From the NCBI GenBank assembly GCA_016808115.1, contig JAEQBH010001380.1:310001-374000 (forward strand): DNA of 64,000 nt. Reading direction: 5' to 3'. The notes below the pieces were generated by a model, which did not search any database, was not told the origin of the DNA, and worked only from the letters and a program-made list of their open reading frames with translations. This document shows, piece after piece, positions 32,398-43,899 of this stretch. Position 1 is the first letter of the stretch. Every line of letters begins with the position of its first letter. Source of the stretch: Tetrastigma voinierianum. Its lineage: Eukaryota > Streptophyta > Magnoliopsida > Vitales > Vitaceae. A program made the position numbers and the translations under genes.

Positions 32398-33693
32398 TCT
32401 ACAAGCAGATCAAAGGAGAGGGAGAAAGCGAATATTAGACTCACAGCCATATACCCCGGTGGTACGAAGAGCGTACCTGAGCGGCGAAGCCTTGGCGAGA
32501 ATAAATGTTAAACCACGTTCCCTCCCTTCCAGGCATTTTACGGTAGAAGCCCAGATTCGCTCGAAATTTGCATTCTTGGGAGCGATGATGGTTGCACATG
32601 GAATGAAGTGCGCGAGTACTGCCAACTGATGGATCGCGAGAAACGAGCGCAAAGGTTAGACTAGCTGTTCGCATCAGTTGGTCACGAAAGCAGATAAACT
32701 GAAGTAACACGGAAAGGAAAAAAGTACGACTTAATGATGCCTATCTATATATATCGCGCTAGGGCTACTGATCGCATTTAATGCGTGATGGTGATCGGCA
32801 TTTCGGGTTCTCGACCATCCACTGACGATTCGCTACCAAGTCTGATGAACTAAAGTGGAGCGAGCGAGGGCCTTTCTCGAGCGAATAAAGCCCAGGCGTT
32901 AATAGGTTTTTATAACATCGACCGGCCTCGATTAGACGAGTGTACGCAAAAATTGCGATAAGGCATTAAAATTTGTTAAAAACTACAATTTTATTAAATG
33001 CGAAAAAGGTGTTCGGCGTACATAAGCGATGCTTGTTTCGAAGCAATCCATATTCTGACCACGACAAGTAACATTCATAACACACGAAATCTGAAGAAAA
33101 CGAGCGAGGCATCAGTCGTGAAACGAAAGAATCGTATGAAGAAGGGAAGACGGAATGGAAATTTGAAAGGGTGGGCTGCGGAAACCCAAAGAAGAGCGAA
33201 GATGGAGATGGGGGTACATGGAGGAACAAGAGAGGAAAATGAGAGGATGAGGCTGGTGAGAGGTTGAAGCGATCCCTGCGGGAGTCGTGAGGGTGTCGCC
33301 GGAACAGATTCGAGTTCTAGAACCGAGGCACCGGGACAGATCAGGCTCTCTTTCGAAGAACCATACAATCCATGGTCGACCATGATTAGGCGCGCTCAAA
33401 TGGCCGAACCGATATGCATCAGCCGTCACGATCCTGGTATGTGACGTTCGATTATCATACCACGACGAAGAGCATGGATAACCGGTGGAATGACAATCTG
33501 GCCTTTTATAGGCGCCTCACAAATCTCGGGATCAACTCGAATGACGATAATAACATCTAATCTGATTTCAAAAAAATTACCAAAATTTATGTTGAAAATT
33601 AAGCGGCATTGATGATGGTATTCCACATAATACAGCGGTGAAGCATTTATTTTTTTCGGCCAGGGGATGATCTTGCCAGGCGGGAAAAGAGCG
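32398..33693. other. B1 non-coding stretch between aORF and 3' LTR
   Basis: No ORF is credible. It contains a block at 32710-32755 that is almost identical to B2 50811-50857 and carries a TATA-like element on the minus strand, suited to drive the aORF. A purine-rich tract (cgggaaaagag, 33681-33691) sits just before the 3' LTR and is the likely polypurine tract. Confidence 0.6.
32710..32755 (-). promoter_or_regulatory. Candidate aORF promoter block in B1
   Basis: On the minus strand the block reads cgcgatatatatagataggc followed by 'atcattaag' and a T-rich run, about 345 bp upstream of the aORF ATG. Its counterpart in B2 (50811-50857) keeps the bases almost unchanged while neighbouring sequence has diverged strongly. 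Confidence 0.4.
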
Positions 33694-34349
33694 TGCCAAA
33701 ATATATGGCTGACTGATTCTAGCGTATTGTAAAAACCCAATGAGACTAAACTAAAAGCCGTGGCAAGCAAAGAAACCCAATGAGGCCCAGCTAAAACCAG
33801 CCAGTGAAACGCTGATTGATCCTCTGCCGAGTACCAAAGGCCAAACTGCCAGAATCGGCGAGAATCTTGCGGTCGTCACTCGCCGGGTGCGGCGCCTCTT
33901 ATCGGGATACCTTTTTACGAGGTGTTTATTTCCCGTCGTATTTCAGCAGCAAGCGTCGTAATTTCTTGTGATATAGCGTAAGTTCTCATGAGCCGGCCCA
34001 TCGCGCTGATAGAGATAGGAAATCGCTCCTACAGTAAGCGGCTGTCGGAAGGCAGTTCTGTAAAGGAAAGAACGAGTCATCGCTTCCCCTATCTTTATGG
34101 GAAGAAATCGTCAATTTCTCGAGGGAAATATGGATCGTCTTTCTCCATATACGTAAAGAAAGCGAATCATGTGAATGAGGCAGTTACCGATCGGGGATAG
34201 CTGGCTGGCTGGCCCCCGAAGTCTTTTCAGGAAAATTAAGCTTTCTGTGTCGGAGGCGACGGAATCTGTGTCGTTTTCTTGTTCTTATTTATTTTGCAAG
34301 TCAGAATGATCGCATTAATACCCGGCGATTCATTTGGCTCTGTAATTCA
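33694..34349 (+). repeat. B1 3' LTR
   Basis: Starts TGCCAAAATATATGG directly after a purine run and ends ...CTGTAATTCA, 656 bp. It aligns with the B1 5' LTR through 'tgatatagc.taagttctc', 'cggaaggcagtt.tgtaaa' and 'gggaagaaatcgtc'. Divergence from its partner is large, so insertion is old. Confidence 0.75.
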
Positions 34350-34379
34350 AGAAACTATAAACCGCATGAACCCAAATAA

Positions 34380-34555
34380 AAAGGAAAAAAAATAAAGTAA
34401 ACTTAAAAACCTAAATCAGGGTTGGAATTGAATGGTAGTTCCCACATGACTGGGGGTTTAGGTACCGAAAGCAATTTTTCTAAAAAATCGAATTGGACCG
34501 ATGGATACAGCCCAACCGCAAAGATTCGTTTGTACAAATGGACAGTATGTGATGG
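34380..34555 (+). repeat. Right member of the B1-flanking direct repeat
   Basis: Partner of 20150-20335. The best preserved block is 'atcgaattggaccgatggat' near 34487, matching 'atcgaattggaccgactgat' near 20273. It continues past the place where B1 interrupts the left member. Confidence 0.6.
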
Positions 34556-34940
34556 TTGGATGGGACAGACATTATCAATTTTTGTCTCAAGAGTGGCCCA
34601 CACTCTTGGCCGCCATCGCCTATACCGCTTCCCTTGCCCTGGGGTAATGGCTAGTCGAGGGACGTGGACTCATTGTTTTTCATTCTGTCTGAAAGCTACC
34701 CAATCTAAAAGCAGAACCACATGCACCCCCGCTCCAACTACCAAACGTAGGAAATATGCTCGGTCACACCATAATGTCCGCAATTATTTTCAAAATTAGA
34801 AAATCATATAAATATTTATTACCCATCTTTTTCCTGGTCCCCCACCATTTATAAGGAAAATTTTTGGTGAGACCATGATGTCCGATATTATTTTAAAAAT
34901 AAAAGTTAAATGATATAAATATCTATTATATATAAATATC

Positions 34941-34943
<3 letters not shown>

Positions 34944-34994
<51 letters not shown>
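34944..34994. repeat. (AT)n microsatellite
   Basis: Uninterrupted alternating AT. Confidence 0.97.
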
Positions 34995-35004
<10 letters not shown>

Positions 35005-35070
35005 CCTATCTAAAATATTATTTTTAGTAAAATTATGGTAACTTTTTTTTATATTAATGATGTCATGTAG

Positions 35071-35074
<4 letters not shown>

Positions 35075-35134
<60 letters not shown>
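35075..35134. repeat. (AT)n microsatellite
   Basis: Uninterrupted alternating AT, 80 bp after the previous tract. Confidence 0.97.
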
Positions 35135-35136
<2 letters not shown>

Positions 35137-35739
35137 TTAAATAAATAAGATAAATTAAAATAAGTACCAAAATATATAAATAAAATCTGCAATCATAACT
35201 GAAATAGTCAAGCTAAATTCAAACATAAAACTTCAATAAAAAAAATCTAATAAAAACTTTATAACTAATCCGAAAAAGGGAAAAAAAATGCCTAATTATA
35301 CCACCTAAAACATAGCCCATATACAAATAAAAAAAAAACACATCCCATGAAAACTTACATAGTTTAATTTTTGATTTCAAAAATTTAAATTTTTTCATAC
35401 CGAATTTTTTTTTTTTTATTTCGCCCCCTCAAGCCCTCAAGCGCCACTCTCTAAAAGGTTTTAATATTTTCACATTAAAACCCCACCAACCCACATGCGC
35501 TTGTTCCCAAAGCAATGATATCTGTGGGGCTTAATTCTTTGTGAAAATATAGTTTTAAGTTTAGGAAGAATAAAAAGAAAAAAAAAAAACCAGTAGACTT
35601 TGAATTACGAGTAGCAAGAATGGATCAGCCCTCCATGGGTACTAACATTATGTTCTATTTTTTTCAAAATAAAAAAAATCTATATGTTTCTCAAAATTAT
35701 TTATAATATTAAATAAAAATAATAAAATATTTTCTAAAA

Positions 35740-36010
35740 TCTTTAAGATAGTTAGAATTAAATAAACTAAATAAACCAAATTTATTTCATTTTGAATATA
35801 TTTAAATTTAAATATTGTATATTTTTAATACAAATTAAAATATCAATATATTTGTATTTATATTTGAATCTTGATATGTCAAAAATAAAAATAAAAAATA
35901 TTGATTTTTATTTATGTATATAATAATAATTATTTTTATTATTTTATATTTTAATAATATATAAATTATATATTTATTAAGTTATCAATTTGACCACGAT
36001 TCGACCTTCA
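35740..36010 (+). repeat. Left arm of an outer inverted repeat
   Basis: Aligns with the reverse complement of 39690-39935. The strongest block is 'attttaataatatataaatt' followed by 'atatatttatta' and 'gttatc' (35944-35987), found inverted near 39709-39752. Other blocks are 'agttagaattaaat' and 'atttatttcatttt'. Confidence 0.7.
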
Positions 36011-36840
36011 TAAAACTACTAAACCATAAACCAATCATTTTTTCCATTCTTTTTTATTCTTCTTCAGATCTCAAGATATGATAGAAATTGATGCCTAGCA
36101 CGAAGCACAAGTCTTTCGTTGAAGGAATATGTACGCCTGCAACGAGGCAGGCTTATGGTTCGGTAGATGAAATAATGGAGTTTGCATTAGGACAACAACA
36201 TAGTTTTTAAATCAAATCGGTGACCCTCTTATTATTTCCTATTCTTCATTTCTTATTAATCTTTAAAACTGTTTCATCTTCTTCCTAATTTTTTTTGCCC
36301 AAACGATTTTTTTTTTTTTTTGTATTAGGTTGCATGTACTTTGGATTATTGATTGTTGGCTGTGTTGTCTTGATTTCTTTGATATGGTTTATTGATATTT
36401 GATACAATTATGTATTAAAGCAATGAAAGTATCAATTAGGGTTACGGCTTATGACTATTGGAACAGGGCTAGAGTTTGTTAAACGGGAATAGAACACATG
36501 GCTCTCCGATTGGGATATATGTAACCCGTCCCAAATCCGTTGCATTTCCATCTAGGTCAGGTATACACACTTTTCCATTTCTACTTCAAAATAAGTTTTT
36601 ATGCCCAAAAATGTTTAAAAACTTATCAAACTAAAAAGTTATTTTGAAACGGTTACGATCACGTTTTTTAATTTTCACTTACCAGTTACCACTCCCACCT
36701 ACCTAATGGAACTAATGAGTGCATTTCCATTTCACCCAACCCCCCATATAATACAACTTAGTGCATATTCCACGAGTACCATATGCGATTCGAATACGAC
36801 AAAGACAACTGTGTCAATGATGCCTAAATAAATTCCTCAC
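36011..36840. other. No gene seen
   Basis: Low-complexity AT-rich DNA with one fragment 'caactgtgtcaatgatgcc' (36809-36827) that belongs to the 98-bp repeat family at 39366-39622. Confidence 0.55.
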
Positions 36841-39362
36841 GGGAAAAATGGGTTATGAGCTGTCAACTTCAATTAAATTTTTTATAACCCATCAACAATA
36901 TGTCAATTTCAAAAAATATTATAAGATATTGATTTTTTTTTTTTTTTTTTTTTTTGACAAAGATACCTTTTGAACATTCATTTCATATTCAATTCTATAT
37001 CCACTAACTAAACAGACTGAAAGTTCACTGCTCGTACTCAAATTCACTAAGATCATATATATTAACTTCACTAATATCGTTTCTGCTCACCATAATACCA
37101 TGCTCATTGTGTCACATACCAAATTCACAAGGTCATATCTCAACTTCTCTAAGATTATACCTATGTGCTGACTATTTTTTCTTTGACAAAAATATCATTT
37201 TATACATCTACCTTACATGCCAATTAAGCTAATGATAAAAACAAAAAACAAAAAGAATGTAAAATCTATCATAGCCCTAAGCCCTCTTTGTCCTCCTCCT
37301 CTCTACACATCTCTCGTTCTTAAACTCTGTTCGCAACAGATTAAATATGGGGATTTAATAGAACGGAACATTTAATAACACAAGTAAATAGACCAATTGT
37401 AAACGCGCAAGATCATTCCCTGATTTCGCTTGATAACTAGATAAACCATCATTCATGATTTCGTTTCGGCCAAATCTGAATGCTGCTCATCATTCATCCA
37501 CCAAATTTCTATGGTAAAAGAAGTTTACGATAAGTCTTACGTTGATTTTTTGCTCAAATTTCTGCCTGGACATGATAATTAATAGTGCTATGTTATATAT
37601 CTCTTATCGAATTGTGGGAACTAATTTTATAGGTTAGATATCAATATTTGTTATGTATGATTCATAAGAGAATAAATATATATAAAAAAATTTATTTATT
37701 TTTCATATTTTTTTTATTCAAATTTTGAATCATTATTAGAACAATCTAATAATACAGATTTATCTTAATGAATTTATGTACGATCTAGCCAAGCCTTTGG
37801 TATATAATCTTAGCTGAATTTGATAAGACAATCTTTGAGTTTAACCCTATGACGATATTGCAGTTCTTTAAGAATTTAAGTATTGTATGCTCGCGATCTA
37901 GTCAATTCCAGGATTAAACCTTTGATATGAATTTAGTGAACTTTAGGTACAATTTTAGTGAAGTTAAGGTATAAACTTGTTTTATGATTTGTTTTCGACT
38001 TAATTTAAACCAACAAATTTTTGAAGATTAATCATAGTTGCTTTTTTAAAATCTCCTTTCACGACTTCTACCACAAATTTTAAAAAAACTGAATGTAAAA
38101 GCTCGAAAATATTCGACTTTTTCTATTTCAGCTCATTTTCCACAAAAAAAAAAAAATTTTTCAATCATCGCTTCAACAAGCAAGAATCAAGAATATACAC
38201 TACTGCGACGATAAACTATAAATGTTTGATTTTAATTTGCCCCATCCTCGACCGCATTGCTTATTTTTTTTCAATTCTCAAACTTGTCTCATTTAAAAAA
38301 TTAAACAGTACGGACGAAGATGCTGAAAATTTCGCACTACCGCTTACATTTTATTTTTGTTTTTAATTTTTATATTTGCTTTTTTTATTATATTGTACTA
38401 ATATTTTTCATAAAATAAAAAATATTATGAATTTTTATAAATTATTTATTAAAAAATTATAATAATAATAATTATTATTTATAATAATTACAAAATAAAA
38501 TAATAAAAAAATTATTTTTAAAATATAATCTACGGCACTTATTATTATTATTTTAGATATTACTGGCTCATATTACTTCATTCTGGTCATGATGTCCCGA
38601 AACAATTTATTTCTTTTCGGGCCTGACTTTATTTTAAAACGAACTTAAATTTCAAACCATTTCGACTTTCGAGATTCGTGAAAATCTCGTCCCTGAATCA
38701 CTCCAGAATCCTTATCATCCGTAAAATCTGAAAATCTCCGCTTGGCCTTGGGACCGACGTAAATTTTCTCGGCCACTAGATTTCATGGCATCGAATTTAA
38801 TAAATAAGAACTGCTTCATTACCGGCATCTGTGAGAATTTTCTAAGATTCCTAAATCCTTACGACAATTTATTATTTTTATTAACATTTTCATAATTTGA
38901 AATTTCTAATTTTCTGCTTTTGATGTAGTAACAATATTCGAACCCGTCCCGACCTGGTAAAATAAACTCAAACCCGTTAAAACCCGATTAAAATTAAATT
39001 AAACATAAGGTCATTAAGAAATGAGGCGATTTATAACCCAAAATAATACGCCCTATCATTATCCCTATTTCACTACCTAACGTTAAAAACAAACAACTTA
39101 ATACTTATCAAGCATAAGACTATTCAAGATAGTTCTCAAAAAAGTTTTATTCAACATTAAGAAAAATAAACACCACCTAGCTGGGATCAAATACGAAATC
39201 TGATAAAATAAAATGATATCTTGCCAAAAAAAAAAATAGTCATCACATAATATATTATCCTATAATATTTTTTGAAATTGACATATTATTATTGGATTAA
39301 TAAACCTTAATTCTTAAAGTCATATTATTTTTAAATTTACAGCCCATAACCTACTTTTCCCT
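36841..39362. mobile_element. ~2.5-kb non-autonomous element with long terminal inverted repeats
   Basis: The left end gggaaaaatgggttatgagctg and right end cagcccataacctacttttccc are inverted copies. Inward the match continues through 'aatatgtcaatttcaaaaaa' plus 'tattataaga' (left, about 36899-36928) and its complement (right, about 39256-39287), then a T-run with 'ttgacaaagata' against 'tatcttgccaa' plus an A-run. Arms total about 140-150 bp. The interior is AT-rich without a transposase ORF. It has subterminal repeats: 'caaattcac(t)aagatcat' near 37040 and 37122, and 'tttgacaaaaatatcatttt' at 37182. A Mutator- or hAT-type non-autonomous element is possible. No target duplication was identified. 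Confidence 0.6.
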
Positions 39363-39365
39363 TTT

Positions 39366-39622
39366 CCAATAAATTTCAGATTTCTCTGGATTGGTTATCC
39401 ACAACTTTGGATTGGTTTATGCAGTGCACAACTGTGTCAATGATGCCCACATAACTTCCTAATCCAATAAATTTCAGATTTCTCTGTATTGGTTATCCAC
39501 AACTTTGGATTGGTTTATGCAGTGCACATCTGTGTCAATGATGACCACATAACTTCCTAATCCAATAAATTTCAGATTTCTCCGGGTTGGTCATCACACA
39601 ACTTTGGATTGGTTTATGCAAT
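39366..39622 (+). repeat. 98-bp tandem repeat, 2.6 units
   Basis: Units begin 'ccaataaatttcagatttct' at 39366, 39464 and 39562 with an exact 98-bp step. They are nearly identical and so young. Part of the same unit occurs at 36809 on the other side of the 2.5-kb inverted-repeat element, suggesting that element sits within the array. Confidence 0.93.
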
Positions 39623-39689
39623 ATTTTAAAAATCATATTGGTGAGTGAAGCAAAAAAATTACCCACGTTTACGATTTATTGATCGAACT

Positions 39690-39935
39690 AATAATCCAAC
39701 CATAATCGAATCGATAACATAATAAATATATAATTTATATATTATTAAAATAAAAAATAGAATATATAAAAATAAATCATAATTATATGATATTTATATT
39801 ATATAATTGATATTATTAAATATAAGTATAAATATAGTAATATTTCAATTTTTATAAAATAAAATATGTTTAATATTTAATATTAATATATATCTAAATG
39901 AAATGAAATTAACTATTTAATTTTAACTATTTTAT
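39690..39935 (-). repeat. Right arm of the outer inverted repeat
   Basis: Inverted partner of 35740-36010 (see there). The two arms enclose about 3.7 kb including the inner inverted-repeat element. Confidence 0.7.
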
Positions 39936-40157
39936 AACATAAATGCATATATATATATTATTCGTTAAAAAACATTACAACGTATACCATTGGTGGTTTT
40001 AATTCTAAGAGCTCTTGCCTACCTAACAGTCGGTAAGAAAAAAAAAGAAAAATTTATATTTTTCTAACGAATGGTAAATAAGTAATTTCTTTTATGAAGT
40101 CTTAATATAAATAGAAAATAATAATAATAAAAACCTTATTTTAATTTGTCTCTGCAT

Positions 40158-40389
40158 AGGATTGTCTGATCATATAATTCTTATATCTTAGGGCTGAAGA
40201 AGGTCATAAAAGGTGAGTCTTTTATTTCCGAATCTTTTTTGAATAAAATGATATTGCGTTAATAATTAGTTATAGGATTGTCTGATCATATAATTCTTAT
40301 ACCTTAGGGCTGAAGAAGGTCAGTTAAAGGTGTGAGTCTTTTTATTTCCAAATCTTTGAATAAATTCGATATCAAGCATAATTAGCTAT
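40158..40389 (+). repeat. 116-bp tandem duplication
   Basis: Copies start 'aggattgtctgatcatataa' at 40158 and 40274. They share 'cttagggctgaagaaggtca' and 'gagtctttt', and differ by small indels. Confidence 0.92.
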
Positions 40390-40720
40390 GTATGATTGCT
40401 CTTTCCAAAAGCTGAGATTTTTTGAAATCATAGAATATTTCAAAAAGACCTAAAATATTTAATCTAAGACTAAAAAGAGATTCGAAAGATAAAAGTCATT
40501 TCCTAGAAAATTCTAAATTTCTTTTTATTATATATCATAGATATTTTTTAGGGTTTGATTACTAGATTATTTTTCTTGAAAAAACAAGAAAAAAAAAGGA
40601 AAGGATAGTAACCATAACTTGAAATTGGAAATCAAAAGAATAAAAAAAATATAATAAAAATAAAAAATAAAATAAAAAAGAGGAAAGGGAGAGTGGAGGA
40701 TTGTACATTAATTAGAATAG

Positions 40721-40751
<31 letters not shown>

Positions 40752-40770
40752 GGAAAATGAGAGTGAGGAC
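40390..40770. other. AT-rich stretch, no gene
   Basis: A-rich low-complexity sequence with an (AT)n tract at 40721-40748. Nothing coding is seen. Confidence 0.6.
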
Positions 40771-41462
40771 TGTAGGTACTACGGGCCTTCGGGGCCCAAG
40801 ACCTTTAGTCACCGTCCAACCTAGGTCCCAAAGGGATTGGGCCCAAAAGTCAATTTACCAGAACTCCTGGCCGATCCTCCGCCCCGGTACTCCAAGGACT
40901 GTGCCTGCAAGCCACTACTAAGAACGCCTCTACGATCCTCCGTCGAGGCACCTGTGTGTATCTCATATCCCTGATGACTTTAACTCAACGCTACTTTCCT
41001 TGGCTTAAGAACTCCACAAAATGAAGTAGTCAACTGGCTCTTCACATTACAAGTGTGGGTTCTCCCATGAACTGATCCCGTCGCCTCTCTACCGTATCGT
41101 GAGTTCCTCTCTTAGCAAGAGGTTTTATCTGGAAGACACATGCAGTGCTAGTTAATAAGTCATCCTTCCCGAAATAAAGAGCCACCTTCCCTAACAACAT
41201 CAGGGGAAGAAATCGTCACTTCCAAAAAGACTCCGATCTTCTTCCTCCTCCATAAAAGCAGGTTGTGCTCACACTAAATGAGTGACGAGATTCCTAATCG
41301 AGATAATGGGGCTGCTCCAAACTCCTAAGTCTTTCGTAAAAGACTAACTTTGCTATCGGAGGGGCGACTGATCACCAATCACTGCCTTCGTGTTCGTTTA
41401 CGCGACGCAGCCTAACCGGTGAATGCCCCGACGATCCACCGACTCAGAATCAGGAGACCACA
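40771..41462 (+). repeat. B2 5' LTR
   Basis: TGTAGGTACTACGGG to ...GGAGACCACA, 692 bp. A TATA-like cataaaag lies at 41251-41258, at the same relative place as in B1. Used with the other three LTRs to fix the boundaries. Confidence 0.8.
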
Positions 41463-41463
41463 C

Positions 41464-41481
41464 CGACGCCGCCCGTGGGAA
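41464..41481 (+). other. B2 primer-binding site
   Basis: CGACGCCGCCCGTGGGAA, one base after the LTR. It corresponds to the better preserved TGGCGCCGTC-type site of B1 with C-to-T/G-to-A type changes. Confidence 0.65.
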
Positions 41482-41607
41482 ACACCGAGCAAGAAATCTC
41501 AGAGGCGGTACACGAGAGCTTGGGTACACCCGCTCCCAAGTGACCTCCCGATCTCCAAAGCTTTGGCTATTCCCAAACATCCCATCGGACCGTCAGAGTT
41601 TACCGCC

Positions 41608-42719
41608 ATGACTATCATTCCAGCGAACCTAGCCCCTGAAGACCAATTCCTCCTCTGGCGCCAAGAGATGGAAGTAAAACAAGAGGAGGAAGTCTGCAGA
41701 ATGGCCGACCGTACCACCAGCTTAACCACTAAGGGAGGAAAATGAGCTACTACGAACCCGGATGGAAAACTACGCTAAGCAATTGCGTGAGCCGGCCCAT
41801 TCTGAAATGCATCCCGTCCCCAACAAAGGCAAAGAGGTTGCTGCACCGGACAACATCGATCTACCGGCGGATGACGAGCTATCTTCTGGTAGTTCCCCGC
41901 TCCCCCACCGATCACCATCCGAACACTGCGAAAGCCCAATCTAGAAAAAGGGCACCTCGCCGATCCAGCCAGTCCATCAGTGTCGCAAGGCGCCGGGTGC
42001 GGAAAGAACCCAGCAGGGACCAACGACCCCCAACGCCAGCCTCATCAAGATAGCCCGACCGGCCAAGGGCTTCCCGCCAAGCACTCATCCATAAAATCTA
42101 CCCTTCGACGCCCCGCCTCCGCAATCGATTTTCATCCGCGTCCGGTCCATGACATGCTCTCCACTCCCCTGGGACAGCATATCCTGGATTGCGATCCTCC
42201 CCGAGGCTTCTCCATACCACCCTTCGCCATGAACGACGGTTCTTCTGACCTATACGATCATATGCTACATTTCAACCAGGCAATGATCCTCAACGCCGGG
42301 GACGATCGACTCCCATGAAGTGTGTTCCCTGGCCAAATTTCAAGGCCCCGGCGCTTTAGCCTCGGGTTTCACAAGCTCCTGGGGGATCAATAAACACATT
42401 CGGACGAACTCAGGCCGTATTCGCCTCGCATTTGTGCTCTATCGTACAAAAAGGAAGATCGCCTCCCTCCAATCCATCCTTTAAACGGGAAGACGAGTCC
42501 ATCCGGACTTCACGCTGTGAGCCGGCAAGCGATTCAAAGAAATTGATGTCTACAAGATGCGCTCAGAACTTCGTAGCGCTTGGCCGACTCACCCCGTCTT
42601 CCAGCTTTATCCCCGACCGCTTAAGAACTATGGAGGAATTGTACCGACGGGCGGATAAATTCTCTACGCTGGAAGATAACATCCGGGCCGCCTCGCAAAC
42701 CATCATGATAACCGCCTAG
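41608..42719 (+). pseudogene. gag: B2 gag (capsid) remnant
   Basis: Starts MTIIPANLAPEDQFLLWRQE at 41608. After stops and shifts it resumes in a 112-codon ORF (41980-42318) with LGQHILDCDPPRGFSIPPFA and SSDLYDHMLHFNQAMILNAG, the N-terminal half of the plant retrotransposon gag domain. The second half is at 42432-42719 (CSIVQKGRSPPSN, then TMEELYRRADKFSTLEDNIR) in another frame. It is better preserved than B1. Gag would form the cytoplasmic virus-like particle. No zinc knuckle is seen. Confidence 0.85.
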
Positions 42720-43062
42720 AGTGGCAAGCCGGCCGCTAAGGGCCTATCCTAATAGAAAAGCAGCCAAGGCAAAGGCTTAAGCTACCGACGGAAATCGAGA
42801 AGAGAAAGATCCCCCCTACCATCAAGCCTCAACATCGCTTATGACCTAGCCCCGCCCATTATCCCTGACTCCCGACTTTAAATGGCCCCCCACCTATGAG
42901 AGCAGTTCTGACCAAATAAGAACAGATCCCCTCGCAATGCGACATCACAAGGACCATACACGACCAATAATCGGCAGCCTCAATTGTGGAGTGCCGATTC
43001 GCTCACACCAGCGCAGATTTCATCGAGCTAACCCGTGAGGTACGCTCCACCAACCGACAAGG

Positions 43063-43560
43063 TTGTTGCAGATACCGAACATGCTTCAGGACCCCCAACC
43101 GACCATCAACTTTATATTGGGGGGATCGGCTGACAGCCAATATCAATCCAAGAAACAGCGGAGGAGAATGCTCCGAGCGGCTTCGGTTAGAACTCGAGTA
43201 AACACCGTCAACAACCGGGGGGAAATCACAGCAGTTCTGCTGGTTGACAGCCCTATATCCTTTCCTCCTATTAACCCTACGCGGGTCATCACACCACACT
43301 ACGACGCACTCGTACTAACTGTATGTATTAACAGCTTGATGTGCAATGTGGTCCTCACTGATCCAGCAAGGCGACCGATTTATTCCATCTCCCAAATCTT
43401 TAAGCGTATGAGAGTCCTTACCGACATCTCCATTCCGCCGGGCATGGCTTTGTCAGTTTCACCCAGCTACACACCGGGCTGGCCGGACATCACCTTTCTC
43501 AAGGCGCCTGCAACTCGGGGCCAAGTACTATTCTCCGTGGTAGAAGACTCGGGGCCATAA
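43063..43560 (+). pseudogene. B2 protease region (open 165 codons, active site lost)
   Basis: The longest clean ORF inside B2's pol. INFILGGSAD and a basic stretch (SKKQRRRM) precede PPINPTRVITPHYDALVLTV, the usual upstream signature of the Tat protease. The place where DTGSS is expected reads TDPARRPIYS, so the catalytic motif is destroyed although the frame is open. It continues to MALSVSPSYTPGWPDITFLK and VLFSVVEDSGP. Openness is therefore chance or recent, not evidence of activity. Confidence 0.75.
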
Positions 43561-43899
43561 TGCCATTCACGAGCCCCGGCTACACGCCTATGAAAGCAGC
43601 ATTCATCCACATACCACCAAACAATCAAGAACCCGACAGTCCGACAAGCTGATTTTTGGTGGAAAGCTCGGCTAGCCGCCGACAATGCTATCAACTCACT
43701 ATAGAACGCTGAGCCAAGCGAGTGTCTAAAGAACACCCCGAGGATCAACCCGCACAGCAATCACACCATCCGCCTCCCGCCCCACCTCTGGAGGATAGAG
43801 AGCCACAATGACCCTTAGAAGACACGTCCTCGACTCCGCCGGATGATGCATCTACGTCAGCACCCTCCTATCCGAGGAGGAGAAGGTCCAACTATGTCG

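Larger units (their letters stand above)
20342..34349 (+). mobile_element. Tat-type Ty3/gypsy element B1 (complete, decayed)
   Basis: Order: 5' LTR, primer site, gag, protease, RT/RNase H, integrase, tandem array, antisense ORF, polypurine tract, 3' LTR. Without the nested 2632-bp solo LTR and its target duplication it is about 11.4 kb. The Tat assignment rests on the gag motif, integrase C-terminus (WNAMHLRMYYQ), the extra region between pol and 3' LTR and the antisense ORF. A candidate 5-bp target duplication is caaac (20337-20341) and gaaac (34351-34355), 4/5 identical. The body is GC-richer than its AT-rich surroundings. Reading frames are heavily broken. Confidence 0.85.
34556..35739. 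other. AT-rich stretch with SSRs and a ~108-bp tandem duplication
   Basis: Two copies of a unit occur at about 34760-34823 and 34868-34933, anchored by 'ccata/gatgtccg..attatttt' and 'ataaatat.tatta'. (AT)n tracts lie at 34944-34994 and 35075-35134. The 125-codon ORF at 34422-34799 has no domain and overlaps a repeat, so it is not supported. Confidence 0.7.

Noticed and set aside
33426..33770. 114-codon reverse ORF
   Set aside because: Spans the non-coding stretch and 3' LTR start of B1; not open in B2.
34422..34799. 125-codon ORF right of B1
   Set aside because: Overlaps the flanking repeat, no domain and no partner in the left repeat copy.
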